From Apostichopus japonicus (taxonomy: Eukaryota > Echinodermata > Holothuroidea > Aspidochirotida > Stichopodidae): a stretch of DNA of 64,000 bases. The notes below the pieces were generated by a model that saw nothing but the letters and a program-made list of their open reading frames with translations, had not been told where the DNA came from and made no database searches. Positions 27,801 through 42,800 of this stretch are shown here, piece after piece (positions within the stretch are counted from its first letter, which is position 1; every line of letters begins with the position of its first letter). The translations under genes and the position numbers were made by a program. The DNA lies in NCBI RefSeq assembly GCF_037975245.1, contig NC_092572.1, positions 6,031,501-6,095,500 on the forward strand, given 5' to 3'.

Positions 27801-30800
27801 TATTATCACACATTAGATAGTTTCCCCTAAGAGCTGTACCCCTCTAATTCCCAGTATCACACATGTAATACCACTAAAACTAATGAAAATAATTGAATTG
27901 AATTTATTGTCCACAATCGGATATTTGGCTTACACAGGTCGTAAACAGTAATAAAGCAATAGTATAAGTATCAATATTGATACTTATACTGAGTACTTGG
28001 TAAGGAATTCCGTAATAGACTGCGATACACATACAGTAACACAACAAATATACAGCAAGTCCTACAATTAAGAAACTTATTTTCTCACTTGTGAATTAAA
28101 TATATGGATAGAATTAGGCACAAATGAGTATTTGCAGCGGGCCCTAAGTGAACGTGGTGGGCATAAACAGGAAATTTTTCTGTTCTTTAGATTATTTTTG
28201 TTATTGTATTTTCCACTCACTTGCTAGCACTATGGTGAATGAGGTAGTGAGAGGGCCTCCAGTGCATGTGTAAGATCCAACGTCTTCATCTGTAAAATTA
28301 TAAATGGTCAGCCTCGTCTCAAAATGAGACACCTCCTCAGTCTTCAGATTATTGTTGGGGCCTACAAACAAAAAAACAAGAAAAAACATAGTAAACAGGC
28401 AGCAAAGGAGTACATAGTAAAATGTAATATTAAGTCTACCGACCAGCTCACAATAATCTGACAAACTAGAGCTGCCAAGAAACAAAAAAAAACAGAAACA
28501 AATTCCTTGTAATGACAAGAGAGATACGATGGGTTCTGAACGTGGAATGGCAATGAGAAGGATGTAACTTACTTAACGTCCAAAACCAAATCTAACAACA
28601 AAACTAGGCAATTAAAGTTATTAAACCATAGTTATGCATATAGATGACATTTAAATCTGTGCCAATAAGCTAAAAAGAAAACATGTTTTAATGCTTACAA
28701 GAGTAAACCTACGCAACTATAAAACATGTACAGTGGCAACATTAAAAAATTTTATATAATTTTGGAGGCTTCACACATACTGATTATTAAACTATAATAA
28801 TGCTATAACATGATATTTACCAGACATTTCATCTTGGGGTATAAGAACGTGGTCTGCCGTCCTCCAGTAGGGGAATCGTGGGGCATTCTGTCCAGAGGTC
28901 CTACAGAGTAGTATGATGGTATCGCCAAGTTCTGGGTTTCTGGTAATGTTGTGGATTATGGAGATTCTGGATAGTCTGCCAACTATGGAAATGGTTACAA
29001 TAAAAGGTCTTATTTAGGGTAGAGTAATAAAGCTCTGTTTATCTATACCAAATGAACATGTATTGTTAAACAGCATAATTACTATGTTGACAATATTTCA
29101 AAAAATGTTCATTCGACATATGTGGCAGCAGACATCAATTGGAAATTCATTTGCAACATTTCCATGTTAACATTTTTCAGCACACCATCTAAATTTTATC
29201 TCAGAGAGAGAAACATTGCTTTGGTCTTTTTTTAGAAGAATTTACACAAATTTCCTTTATTTCAAAATGACAAGATTCATTATAAAGTCTTGTCTTGGAT
29301 ATGATCTTGAAATCACAACCAAAAGTAAATTTTCATCATATTTATCGACCTAGATTTGCATCTCAAAGAAAAATTCTTTAAACCAGGAGAAGAGATGACA
29401 ACTCCTCATCTACTTGATATCGCTACAACCGTGAAAGAAGAAATGAAGTAAAAAAAGAAATCCCTCTTAAAGTTTATTACTCATTCTTCTTTGAATTATT
29501 TAAATTCATTAGACATTTAGATGCCAGAGGGTGAAGTATGACTCCATCAATAAAGTGATACTTTCTTCAGTTGAATTTTTACTAAAAGCAGGTCCCCATC
29601 AAGACCTTGGGGCGATTGAGATAATGCAACCTTTGAAGTAAAATAAAAAACAGAAATGTGATAGCTTAAAGGTTGACAGCTTACTTCTGATCTCACAAAG
29701 ATCCCCTTCATAGTCTGCTAGACAGATACATTTTCCATTTACACAGATGCCATTAGCACAGGGAAGAACGCAGGGTTTCTCTGTAGGAATGAAAATGAAA
29801 AATGACATTAAACATTAAATTCTTACTGTGAGCTGTGAGCTGTGATGCTGTCAATTTACATCAACTCTACTGCAAAATGCAATAATTACACACCTTTCCT
29901 GCTCACTTAACTGTGAAAATATTCAACATAAACAGGAGTGTGGACAATCAGTATTAAAGGACCTCAACCCCACCAACTCCCAACCCCCCTCTCTCCCTCC
30001 TCCCTCCCCCCCCCTCAATTCTGCCAGAAAAGCAGGCAAGGCACTCTGCTCTAATTGACAGGAATCACATGAACATCTTGATGTATATTTAAGCTTTGTT
30101 GATATTTCATTTCAAGATTACTATATGAACAAGATCAGATTACGATGCTTACAGATCGTAATTACGATAGTTACTAAATGATTACAGGGATCAGATTACA
30201 ATGCTTACAGATGGTGAATACGATTATTATTAATGATTACAGGGATCAGATTAAAATACATACATTTCGTGATTACGATGGTTACTAAATTATTGGTGAT
30301 CAGATTATAATGCTTACAGATCGTGACTGCCATGATTATTTAATGATTACAGGGATCAGATTACAATTCATACACATTGTTATTACGTTGGTATTTTAAT
30401 AATGATTAAAGGGATCATATTACAATTCTTACAGATCGTGATTACGATGATTACAAAATATTCAACAATACATCAACGATCCTATGATTGAATGTCATTT
30501 ATTTCTTGTCACTTCTGTTTTATTTTATTAAGTTTTTAGTTTTCTCAATGGAAAATCACATTTTTATATTTCTCTAAATACTGAATTAGATGTCTTTATT
30601 TTTAGTTTCCTGAAACAATCATAGAAAGTAGAGACCTGCATCTATGGATTGCTTACTTTGGAATGTATGATACAGACCTGACTATAAATAATGAAAAAAG
30701 CATAACCATGGTATACTTACCATAAGTTGTTATGACAACGCTGCTGTTGAATTTGTTCGCAACACATTTATACATTCCAACTTCCTCTTCTGAAAGTCCA

Positions 30801-33800
30801 ATAATTATTAGTCGGCTCGCTGTGGAGTTGATCCTTTCGTAATAGATATCTTCACCTAAAATGTGACAAAGTATAAAAAGCAAATTGTCCATCAGACAAG
30901 AAGTGTTGTACAAGAAGTACTTGGGATTCACTCATTTCCAACCTATAGTTACTATTCTCATTTTATTTCAAAGACAGTACATACTAAATTTAATTAGATC
31001 AATTGCATAGTTGTTATTATTTCATTCATCTATTTTATGTTCATACATGAAAAAGAAGAAATAAAAATATAACATTTGTGTCCCTAGCTGGACTTACAAC
31101 CGGCCGAGATTGAGACTGAAACAGAGAGATGATCATATGGTTTAGATGTGAAATGGTATCACCTGGTTACCAACTTGAAAACAGTTTGATTAGACAACTT
31201 AACAGCATGATGAAAACAATGAATCTATTTATTTGTAATTACATTCGGTCAGGATAATTTTCATTCTTTATGTATTTCAACCCTTTTACATAACATAATG
31301 TTTGGCTTTTTCAATATTCCTCAAGTAAAAATCAATCTTTTATTCTATGACATGCTAAGTTTTGTTTGGAAATATTTGTTGCAATTATTTTCAAATACAC
31401 TTAAAATAAAAACGTATTGTGAAATTCTTTTTTGGAAATGAACTGTGTGACACAGGTGAACATTTTACCATCTCTGAGAGTCGTGTCTGGTACAAAGCCC
31501 CCTTCAGGGTTCATCCATATGGGGTCTTCAGGGGCGTTAAATCCCCTGGTTCTACAGATGAAGGACACATCATCACCCATATAAGTGATCTCTTCTTGCT
31601 CTGGGGTGATACGGATCGACACTGGTTCAAAATCTGAAATTAAACAGGATTGACAGACTCACAGCTTTTGATATGGAGTGGGATAATGAACTGGTGAGAA
31701 CAGAAATAATAAAGTGGCTACCTGTGAAATGAGCTAGCTTGTTCTTCTAATAGGTTAGGTTCTTATCAACATATTCATCCCCTGGACCCCTAGGGACAAT
31801 GGAGGATTGTTCATGGGCCACCAGACACAGAGAGCAACACCAACCATAGTAGGGACTGAGATCAGGGAAGTTAAATTTCTTTGTCTGAGATGGACACTCT
31901 CAAACTTGTTCAGACTCTCCTGAGAGCATATAGTAAGCTGTTGACGAACACATTCGGTTTTGGAAGCCCCAACTTTGAGTTGGTCCTCTAAAGACCACTT
32001 TGTCCTCACCGCCCCCCCCCCTCTACCCCAATCTTGCAAACCCCTCAGGAGCTCACATACCTCAAGTTGAGAGAGGTTCTTCTACAGGATTGACAGATCA
32101 CTGCAGGATGTCTTCATGACTTTAAACTGAACAAACTTTATAAATGTATTACCTTTAAAACAATTGTCTAAGAAATGTCTCAAGTGGCAGGCCTTTAAAG
32201 TAGAGAGACAATGAATGCCTTCGACAAACTGTTGCGAAGAACTGAAAATACTTACAAATAGTTTCACACTGAGCTCCAGTGAATCCTTCCCCACAGATAC
32301 AGTAACCTTGGAGACATGTTCCATTATTCAGACAATCTGGGTCACAGGGAATCACTAAAGATAAAACAAAATACTAAACCTATTAAAGAACATGATCGAG
32401 GGGCAAGTCTTACAACAATTTGGATATTTGAATATTCAATAAAAACAAATTATAAGAGGTGTTGCAAAAGATTTATGGTGATTTATGGTTTGCACATTTA
32501 CTTAAAATGAATATTCAGATATTATGAGTTTTCCACATTTAAATATGCATTCCTATGTAGGTGTGTAATCTGTCAACCTGGTCTTAACAGTAATGGGTCC
32601 CTTTAATCTCATCCCATGGTTAATCCTGATCACGATGTTTGGAGTATGTCAAAGCTACTTCTCTTACAATTCGCAATGTGACGGTCCTTCTCGTTAAAGG
32701 GAACTGCTATAACATAGTAATATGCTACTACACAAAGTGTGCAAAACTGATACACAAATGCAAAGATGTCTAGCAGGTTTATAAACATAGACAATAATAT
32801 TCTGAAAAAATATTAGATGAATCGAAACTCAGAAACTTCCAAATTGCTATAAGAAATGTGAACACTAATATTTATCCCCTGCACTACAGTATGCTTAAGA
32901 TGTTACCTTGGTCCCACTAACACAACTTCTTTGTGAAAAGTTGTGAACATTTTACAAGAAAAGGCTTTAAAATGACACTGACAACTATGTCCCTTTATAC
33001 ACCTGATTAAGAAAAGAGTGTGTTAAATTGTAACCACTTTACAGAAAGCTCAAATATCTTTGTAACACTGTTTGAGCACAGTTTTATAATATTTTCAATG
33101 GTCATTGATGGATATCACATACCAGATATGTCACACACAGGACCAGAGAAGCCAACTGGACAAACACACTCAAAGTTCTCACATACACCGCCATTTTCAC
33201 ATGGAGGTTGGCAGTCAGAATCTGTAAAGAAATATATATATAAGTTGAAAAAAAAAAAAAAAAAAAATTGAGAAAGGAATACACAACAAGAGGTATAAAG
33301 TTAAAGCATATCATGATATATCATGATCAAACAGATTAGTTTAAATTCACTGCAATATTAGGGAAGCCTCGCAAATCTAACCTCCATGTCCGGGCCGGTG
33401 GATTTTTCCGCGGCTATAATGAGCACAGCCACAAGCAGATAATGAGTCACACTTGAGTGCACACTCTCTCCAAACCACCCTCCTTGCTATACAGTTACAT
33501 TCACAGCCGCGGTCAAGTTTTTACTAAGCCGATTTGAACACAATAGTGAGTTGAACAAAACATCATAGCTAAGTCTCACGGTATTGAAACGTTTCAAAAA
33601 GATAGTGTGTTAATACGCCGTATTTTATCCTACTCGGAAGCAAAACTTCTGTGAAAAATAAGTAAGGAAATGTGAATTTACACTGCAGGAATCTAAAATG
33701 CTATCTTTCTTATTTTCCCAGTCGGCCAAGTAGGAAAAAAAACTTTCGTGGCCTTTTTGCAAGGACAGGTTTCCTGAATTTTTAAGATTTAAAAATCTAA

Positions 33801-36800
33801 AAAACTGAAATCACAATCTTACTTCTTGTACACGTGCCGTAAGCCTGAACCAGAGCCTAACATACGGGAAGACTTTAGAATAATCATACTAAGTTGTACA
33901 GAACAGGACCTAAACTACCTAGCTAGGTGAACAAAAATCGGTTGACTGTAGGGAAGTTTTCGCACTCCAGCGAAGCTGTACTTTTTTTTAGCCAGCTAGA
34001 TCGTAGACATCATGAGGATTGAACAAATGACGATAATTTCTTGTGAAAGAAATTTGAAATAAATGTGGAAAAAATGCGATTATCCTTTCTCCGTTTTAAG
34101 TGTAAATGTTATTCTAGCATTCCATGGTTAAGAAAGTTGAAAGAAATAAAGTTTATAAACTTCATTTACTGACTTTTGAACTTCGTAAAAAAAAACGTCC
34201 TTTACAACTCTGAAAATCAGTAGAGAAATTAGCAATTGTGTACGAACAGTAAGTTGGATCTCACGTAACAACAAAAACACAACTAATTGTATTTTGCGAA
34301 GTTGACGTTTTCTACAAGGACATGGAAACAATATTTAGCATTCAGTTAATCATGCCAAGTGGCCTAAAACATGGGATTAAAAGGTTTACTTTCATAAAGA
34401 TAGCCATACTGTAGCTATTGGGGCCTTGATATCGTGCTATGTCTGTATGGTATAGACTGTGCCTCGAGTGTACCATGGGGAAAAGATTGTTTTGTTCATG
34501 CGGAGGAGTCGGTTGGCTTGAGGTGTGTTTTACTTACCTTAATGTTACGGGGATATATACTTTTCTTGAACGTCTAAGATAATATTTCGCATAACTTTAC
34601 CGATCCTTTACTGACTTACCTAATTAATTCTAGAGTGGAGCCAAAATAGTTTACTCCATGAAAAGTTTTTTGGAAACGTGCCAAAAATGTTAACAAACAG
34701 GTGTTAGACAGGGGGGTTGTTGGGAAAAATCGCAGCCCATGTACAGTATGCCTACCATGATATTTAAGTAGGGGTAAACACTGCAGTTGTAAACTGATGT
34801 ACGTATAATACACGCTGTTCATTGTTAGGCAGTCTCGAAACGGGGCTTTACCGAACGTAGTTTGTTTCATAATATTGACAGTTTTGTTAGTTAAACTTTT
34901 TAAAGATTGTAAGACAGATTAAATCTCTTTTCATTTTATCACATAATATAGCAACTCTCACTTGTCATTTTCAAATTTTCATCAGTTTCGTGACAATTTA
35001 AATTCAAAAAGTTGTCAGTATTTTGAATCTTCTACTGCGAATTTTTTTTCGCCAGACACGCAAAAATACTAAAAATTTTCCGGGGCCTTTGCCCCTGGAC
35101 CCCACACAAGGGGGTTCCACCCCTTGACCCCACCGATGCCCTAAGGCGGGCTCCTGGACCCCACGCCATTATGCTCGCACGCAACAGGGGTTGGTGGGAA
35201 TTCGGCAGTTGACAACAAGGAAAATTATCGTATAATTATCAAAATATCACGATAATCTTTGAACTATTTATCGTGACGTTAAAAAGCAATTATCGCCCAA
35301 CCCCAGTGGGGTGGGTGTATTACCATTATGTTTCTGGAAAATTTTGTCGAGTAGCCTACACATGTCATTATCATACCGGGGTTGAGCTATACAACAGCTT
35401 GAAGGTTCTCTGCTTGCAACAATGCAATACAATGTGGAGAAATAAACTGAAACTGTATCGCAAATTAGCTTGCATTAAAATTTTCACCGAATAGTTACTT
35501 ATATCTCTAACCACATGGCAGCCTAACACACTAAGTCAATGGGAAAAATCAAGCCTAAACCATCTGTTTATTCGTTGAATTTGTGTCGCAGTTAGCTTCA
35601 GAAATCAACGTTACGGTCGATGTTCTCTCTTTAACATACATATGTGGCATAGCTTAACTATTGTTTTGATTAAATTCTGGTGTGTCAATATGGGTTTTCT
35701 GAAGTTCTTGGGGGCATATATTTAATGCAATGGCTGATTCAGTTTTAATTCATAGTTACGTACCACTCGTTGAACAAGGCTCATAATGTATAGGCCCAGG
35801 TAAAGGCTGCTTTTATCGAACTTTCGAGCAGCGGAGTTTCACAATTGTTCATAAGAGAACCACGAAATTTTATTTGTGAGGTTTGATAACGTGGAAGATT
35901 TGCAAGAATTATATAAAGTACTGAATCTCGGACATTTGGTAGTGGCGGATTTTAGTGTATAAGTCACTTTGCAACATAAACTACCGCTCTATTGGCAACC
36001 AGCTTGTGTGCATTCAACCATGGGACCAATATGCACATGCATAATGAGCAAGGGGTGCGAGATTTCCGCCGGCCCGGAACCGGCGGTTAGATTTGCGAGG
36101 CTTCCCTTATAGAAAGTTACATAAAAATAACATTGACAGTAATGGATGGTTGCCATCTCTCTCCAAAACCTCAAAAATAAAAGAATAAAAAATCTTGATA
36201 ATTTCTTGTGTTCTCCCTTCAGAAAGCTGTTTAATTTGTTCCTTTGTTCTGTTATTTTCTTTCTATTTTGGCACAACTAATTTCAAACAAACTAAAATCT
36301 CATAGGTTTATTTACATATGACAAAGAAACATATATTTTGTAGCATAGCACAGCTGTGTAATATGTACTAGGAATCTCTGCAACGTAGCTTGCTCCTGCA
36401 TAGGGATTCACAAGCTAAAACCACAATAGAAGTAGTAGTAAGTTGAGTCTCATCTATGGGACATGCTCAGTGATTAACCTCCGCCACATATCCCGATCTT
36501 GCGCAAGGTTTATTGCTTCCTCGAAATTGTTAATGTTAATGTCCTTAAATTGCGACTTTATTTTTCCAAGCAAGGTAGTCACGGGCCTTCCTACTGGTTT
36601 AGCAGTATGTCTCAATGCTTCTCTTAAAGCAGCCTTTGCTGGAGCCTCCTCCTGGAGTCTTGCTAACATGACCGAAAAATCTCATTCTTCTATGTGCGAC
36701 TATGGATGACCAAGGTGTTTGGTTGGTAGAACCACAATGGCGCCATAATTAACATTTATTTTGAATAATTACATTTTTTTCATTTCATTTTGAAAAGAGG

Positions 36801-39800
36801 CTCAGCCCACTGGTATAACTGTAAATCATTGATACATGGAAAGTACGACCGCAAACCTTGTCTCTGTACTCACCATCTACAGATATGTTGAAGGTAACTG
36901 TTTCATACAGTGGACCAGCCGTGCAGACAAATGATACAACATTCTTATCTTCAACCAGAGGTATGACTAGTTCAGTTGAATATCTGGTGGTTCGTTTGCT
37001 GTAAGGATCACCCTCAGAACCTATGTAGAAAGTAATGGAGGTATTAAGAATGTGTTGGAACACAGATTATTGAGATATCCAGAGTATATAATTACAAAAA
37101 AAATATTTAGAAGGAATTCTGTACATGGCAAGGTGTACAGGCTCCAACAGGGTAATAACTTGTTTTCATTGTTGGGTAAGCTGTACTACAGTGCAAAAAG
37201 GAAATGCTTTTATAGCAAGTCAAACTTTCCAATAAAATTCCTCTACATATTACACTTCAGGAAAAAAAGATTAATGCATCTGTAGTAGGCATATCCTTGT
37301 GTTATCTATCTTTGAAAGCATCCCTGTAACAATTACAAGCAGAATGAACCAGTGATTATTAAGTTTCACTACTATCTATGGGAAAACATCTCTGTTGTAT
37401 CTTTTTGCAAAGTTTAAATGTAAACAATGAACATGTATAATGATGGAAACATTAGGTTTTCTTACTAATAAAATTGTAAAAATTATATTAGTGATAGGAT
37501 CTGGATAGTTCAACTGGTAGAATGCAGGACTTGTAATCCTGATGCCACTGGTTTGAGTCCTGTTATTGCCAAACAATGCTTTGCTCTTTCAGATCTGTTT
37601 AAAAATCTCCTCGTCTTTTTTGTTTGTTTGTTCAATTCTTCATAAGATTGGTAGCACACACTGACTCACTGAGCCCGTACAGGAGTATGAGTCCACCGTT
37701 ACCGGCAGTAGACCAAACAGGAAAGAGTGGGGCCTTGTCACCACTGGTGACACAGGTAGCTCAGACCTGACTTCCCACCCGGTATATATTATTATTTGTA
37801 AGATTGGTACACATTAGGGAACACTGACTCACCGATCCCGTACGGTAGTATGAGTCCACCGTTACCGGCAGCAGACCAAACAGGAAAGAGTGGGGCCTTG
37901 TCGCCACTGGTGACACAGGTAGCTCGGACCTGACCTCCCACCCGGTACTCATTATCAGGATGTATCTCCACTCTAATGAAAGCATCTTTTGGTTCTGGTA
38001 AAGAAATGATAAAAGGAACATTGTGAAAAGAATTCATATGATAAAATCAGCTCAATTTCTATAATGACCCAAAATGTAAATTTAAATTTAATTTTAATCA
38101 AGTTTCTGTTCTACCAAAATGTTTCTTTGTTCTTTGACAGCCTATACAAAAGGCAGAATTTCTCTTGGAAATTCAATTCCTCCTTCGTACTGCTTTCTAT
38201 TGGTGTTATTAGGAAGTGATCACTAGTTCAATGTATGGAAGGTACTATGTGACCTCTGACCTCAGTAAAGAAATGGATATTTAGGGAATGCCAACAACTA
38301 AGGGATGGATAGTCCAGTTGATAGAGAATGGGGATTTAAACCTGGAAGCCAAAAATTTGATCCCATTGTAGCCAAAACATGTAGCCAAGTAAAATTTAGT
38401 TGACATACAGTATAATCTATCATTTCAAGAGTGTCCTAAAAATCTACTTTTCTCTAATTTTTTTGTCTTGTCTTAGATTTGAAGTTTTGCACTTTGGATT
38501 GCCCTCACTTTGTTGACTACCATTGCGTAAAAAGGACACAAATTTCCACTTGGGTAAAAAACAAACCTCTCATATAAATAAGATTAACTTACTCTCTTGT
38601 TGACAGAATTCCCCGGTATAATTTTTAGGGCAGTAGCAGAAATTGTCGACACAGGCTCCTCCGTTCAGACATTGGAAGAGAGCATTGCATCCTGGTTCTG
38701 AGAGATAAAGAAATAGAAAATAATGGAGAAAGGATACCAAGTATAACATATCAAAAGTAATTTGAAACTAATTGAAATGTCAGTTCCTGTAACATTTACC
38801 AAAATAGAATTATCACAATGACAGAAGAGGGAACTTAGGGACTGTGAATTGTAATTACGATGAAGAGAGTCATGGACTAAATTCAGAAAATAAAAAATCA
38901 AATGAGTTTTAAGTGAGGTGGTACTTACTTATTTCATCACAACTTTCTCCTGAGAATGGTTCTCTGCACACGCACTCTCCTTCCAAGCAGACACCGTTTT
39001 CACAAGGTGCAGGACATCCTAACTCTGAAAATAAACATAGACAAAAGAAGAATAAGAAAATTGTACTCTGCTAATTAACAGATTACAATTTTCCTCACAT
39101 ATTATATTACTTATAATTGGCATAGTACATATGAATTCACAAGTTTTCTTTTACATGTATCTGGTGGAAGAAATTCCATGAAATCCATTTAAAACAGATG
39201 TTAATAACCAGTCATAGATATTAACCTAATTACTACTGTTATGCAATTTTAACAGTTCAGCATTTACTGCTCTCCTTTACAATTATGAAAATGACACTGT
39301 CTGACCAGGACATAAAACTGATTTATAATCCCTTAGCTCCAAGATATTTCTTCAATTAATTGCTTAATTGGTGCAGTCTGCTAATTAATGCTGTGATATT
39401 TATAAACGAGTCTCACCAACAATGATCTCAAAGGTTTCCACCAGGGGTCCAAGTTCACATGTATAATTTCCAGAGGCTGAAGACTGAATGCTGTCAAACA
39501 CTAGCGTCATTCTTCGGATTGTGTCAGGACTTGCATGGCGAGATACATTTCCTCCTGTCCGAGACAAATGGAACGAGAAAAGAGAATTTAAATTTAAATA
39601 TGGTAAGTAGTTAGATAGTGTTACATTAGTCAACATAGAGACTTAGTTCCTATTGTTTATTGGTAGATCTTAATCAAATCCATCTAGCAACCATGACTGC
39701 GCATTCACCTCACTCAACAAGGAGTATACAAACTGCTCTGTATTTAAACTAAATATGGACTTTATTTGGTTAATATGTGTCTGTAAAAAGGCATTCACAT

Positions 39801-42800
39801 CCACCAAGCTGTTAGTTGCTTCCTTGTGTGTAATCCCCTCAACCATTTATCATGTTTTAAGTCTCTTGTCTGAACACATCACTATAAATTCTTTGAACAT
39901 TGTTGGTTGAAATAAAGTTGAATTGAATTGAATTATTGAATAGACAGACAGTTCTACAGAAAATCTTCCCTGGTAAAAATATGTCATTTGCATGGAAATA
40001 TGGAATACTATGTGCTGCTGACATAGGCTAATACCACTACTATTAACACTGTAATGTTATACAACACTATGTCACTATTTTCAAACACCATTAGCACCAC
40101 CAGTTCACCACCAATCAGATAATATCTTCAAAGTACTTATGGCATCACTGACACCATACCCACTATTGTCAATTTACACCAACCTTAACACCATCTGTGC
40201 ACCTCCAATCAAAACATAACTCTCAAGTATTATTATCTGCATCGATACCATGGTAACTAAGAATATATCACTAACACCACACCACTACTATCGATTCCAC
40301 CTTCCATTTCCACTAACACCAGGTACCGTATGTCATTATAACCATGACTGTCATCGTCAGTGTGACACCAACACAAGCACCCTTAGAGTAACATATATTT
40401 CACTAATGTGTTGTCCTCTATAACAACACCAACATGTCACCACTTAATTCATACTATTATGATCATCACCACACTGTATCATCTATTTAACACAGACATG
40501 TCACCGATATTATGCTACCATCAGCATCATAACAGTAAACCGACTACCAGTAGGTGATCATCGTTACCTTGTCCCAGAGGATGTATTTCTTGCCCCTCTT
40601 GATCATACCAGCTCGGTCTACCAACCGCAAGAGGACCCACCACTTCACAGCGGACTTTGTACTCATCACCTGTCTCAGGGTTTTCAACGATGATGGGTTT
40701 CACCACCAAGAAGAAATCTTCCTCAACTAAAGAGAACAATTACAAGGCACATAATAGCAATGGATAGAACTGTTTAAACAATACAAAAAAACAGATATTT
40801 AGGAAAACGTTTGCATTCATGTCTCCTTTTAATGAAGAAATATCAAGAAAAAAATCCATCTTAATAGACTTTCTGGCTTTTAATAGATGAGCATACAACA
40901 GTGTTAGAACATTTCAGGGTTCTGTCATAATTTAATGGTGTCTATATTGAAAACCACAAAGAGCTTTAGAAACTTCACTATCCTTCAACATATTTGATAT
41001 TTTTTCTTTGACTATGAAATAACAAATTTTAAATTTTACCTAAATTCATCTCTTAAATTAAGAAATTTATACTTGCTGCAACTTCTGTTGGTGTGTTTGA
41101 AGGTAGTAGACAAAAAGTTAATGTTTATACAATGATAATAAATGATAATTAATCCTGCTATCCTGCTATCTTTGCCACTGTGAACTTTTGAAAAGAACCT
41201 TCAAACACCTGCAGCTCAACAATTATTAAAGAGGGTTTGTTAGACAAACTTGTTAAATAGTTGAGGCAACGATTATTTCAAAAACCTTCATGAAAATATA
41301 TATAAATTGGTCATCTTTTAAAATAGACTCTCCAAACTGTGTACCCAGGGTCATAGATGTCAATTTATGAAGAAAAAAAAAAAATATCTAACGTGAAAAT
41401 CGACAGGATGATCCCAGGAATCCGTCCGGACAGACGCAGTAACTTTCAATACACGTTCCTCCATTAAGACATTCCTGAGCACAGGTTGGTTCTACGTACA
41501 AGGAGACAAAATAGCAATGAAGATCAACAGATATCTCTTTAAAGGCTGTGAAGACTCGCGCACAAAGAAAGGTCCCATGCCGGTAATCTGACCTAGTTTC
41601 GAATGAGGTGTAACAGAAGTGTTAGACACCACCATCGATCCCAGAAAATACACACACAGCTTGCTACCGTCGGTAATTAGACACTAGTGTACAGTTAATA
41701 CATACAGCTACGGTCAATACCCACAACACAGTGTACATAACAGCATGGACATCTCAGGTCTAGATAAAAGATAACAAGGTATCATGTTTCATTACTGTTT
41801 GCATTTTGTAGCGACAAGAAGAAAATGTCACTTGCAAGCAACGGAAAGTTAACTTTTTCAGAGTGCTGCATGTGGTTTGGGGCGAGTCTTCAATGCCTTT
41901 AAGATTAAACGGCCATACAATCAGTAATTACCACTAAATATCACAGAGTGTTAAATCAAAGATCATTAGACATGCTCAACCTTCAACAAGCATTTCGCTG
42001 AATCAAGAATGAACACTGCATCAATTTCTGGGAAATAAACCAGATTGTCAGAAGCTCTTGTTTAGTCTTGCATTAAAACCACCATTTCTTTCAATTGCCT
42101 CTCTGTTTCTTAGCAAGTCTCCAAATTTGGGCAATTCTCTGTCTGAGTAATAATGCAAGTGGATTTTACCATTTGCCAGTAGACAAAAAAAAGGCATATG
42201 CATTTTTATGCCAGTTGACATTAAGAACATATTAAACAACAACATAATCCAGCAACTGATTTGTGGAGGTGATTTTATGATTTAAGATTATGATTATGAT
42301 TTTATGATTACATGATTTTAGCAACAACAAAAACACATATTTTTCAACCACCAATTTTGGCATTTGGTAGCAAGCAACTAAAATTGTGAAATTCTAGGCA
42401 TGGGCGCAGTAGACATTTGCTAATATTATACTCACCGTATGTATATACCAGGACACTCTTCCTGATGGGGCCAGTCACACATGTGTATAGCCCGACCTTG
42501 TCATTGCTGAGGTTTGGTACCACTAGTCTGGTGGTACTTGGGGTAATCACTTCAATGTAGGCCTCTACGTCACCATCTTTGTAAAGAGAAAATAGCGAGG
42601 ACTGATTGGGCATGTGAGCAAGAAAAGCTTTCATGGGTAGAGAAGCCCCTTTTTAGTTAAACTACTACCATAGTCATTTTTAGCACCCTATTAGGCACCT
42701 GGCAACACACTTATAGAAATAGCAACAAGAATACCAGTCACATCGCCATGAGCATCTTCTTCACGGATACCGCCGCAGTACAAATATTCATTATTACGAT

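Noticed and set aside
36443-36709. 88-codon plus-strand frame
   Set aside because: Antisense of the LINE C-terminal fragment.
37498-37580. Candidate tRNA-Thr gene
   Set aside because: A and B boxes and an anticodon arm are present but the acceptor stem does not pair; a SINE head is the better explanation.
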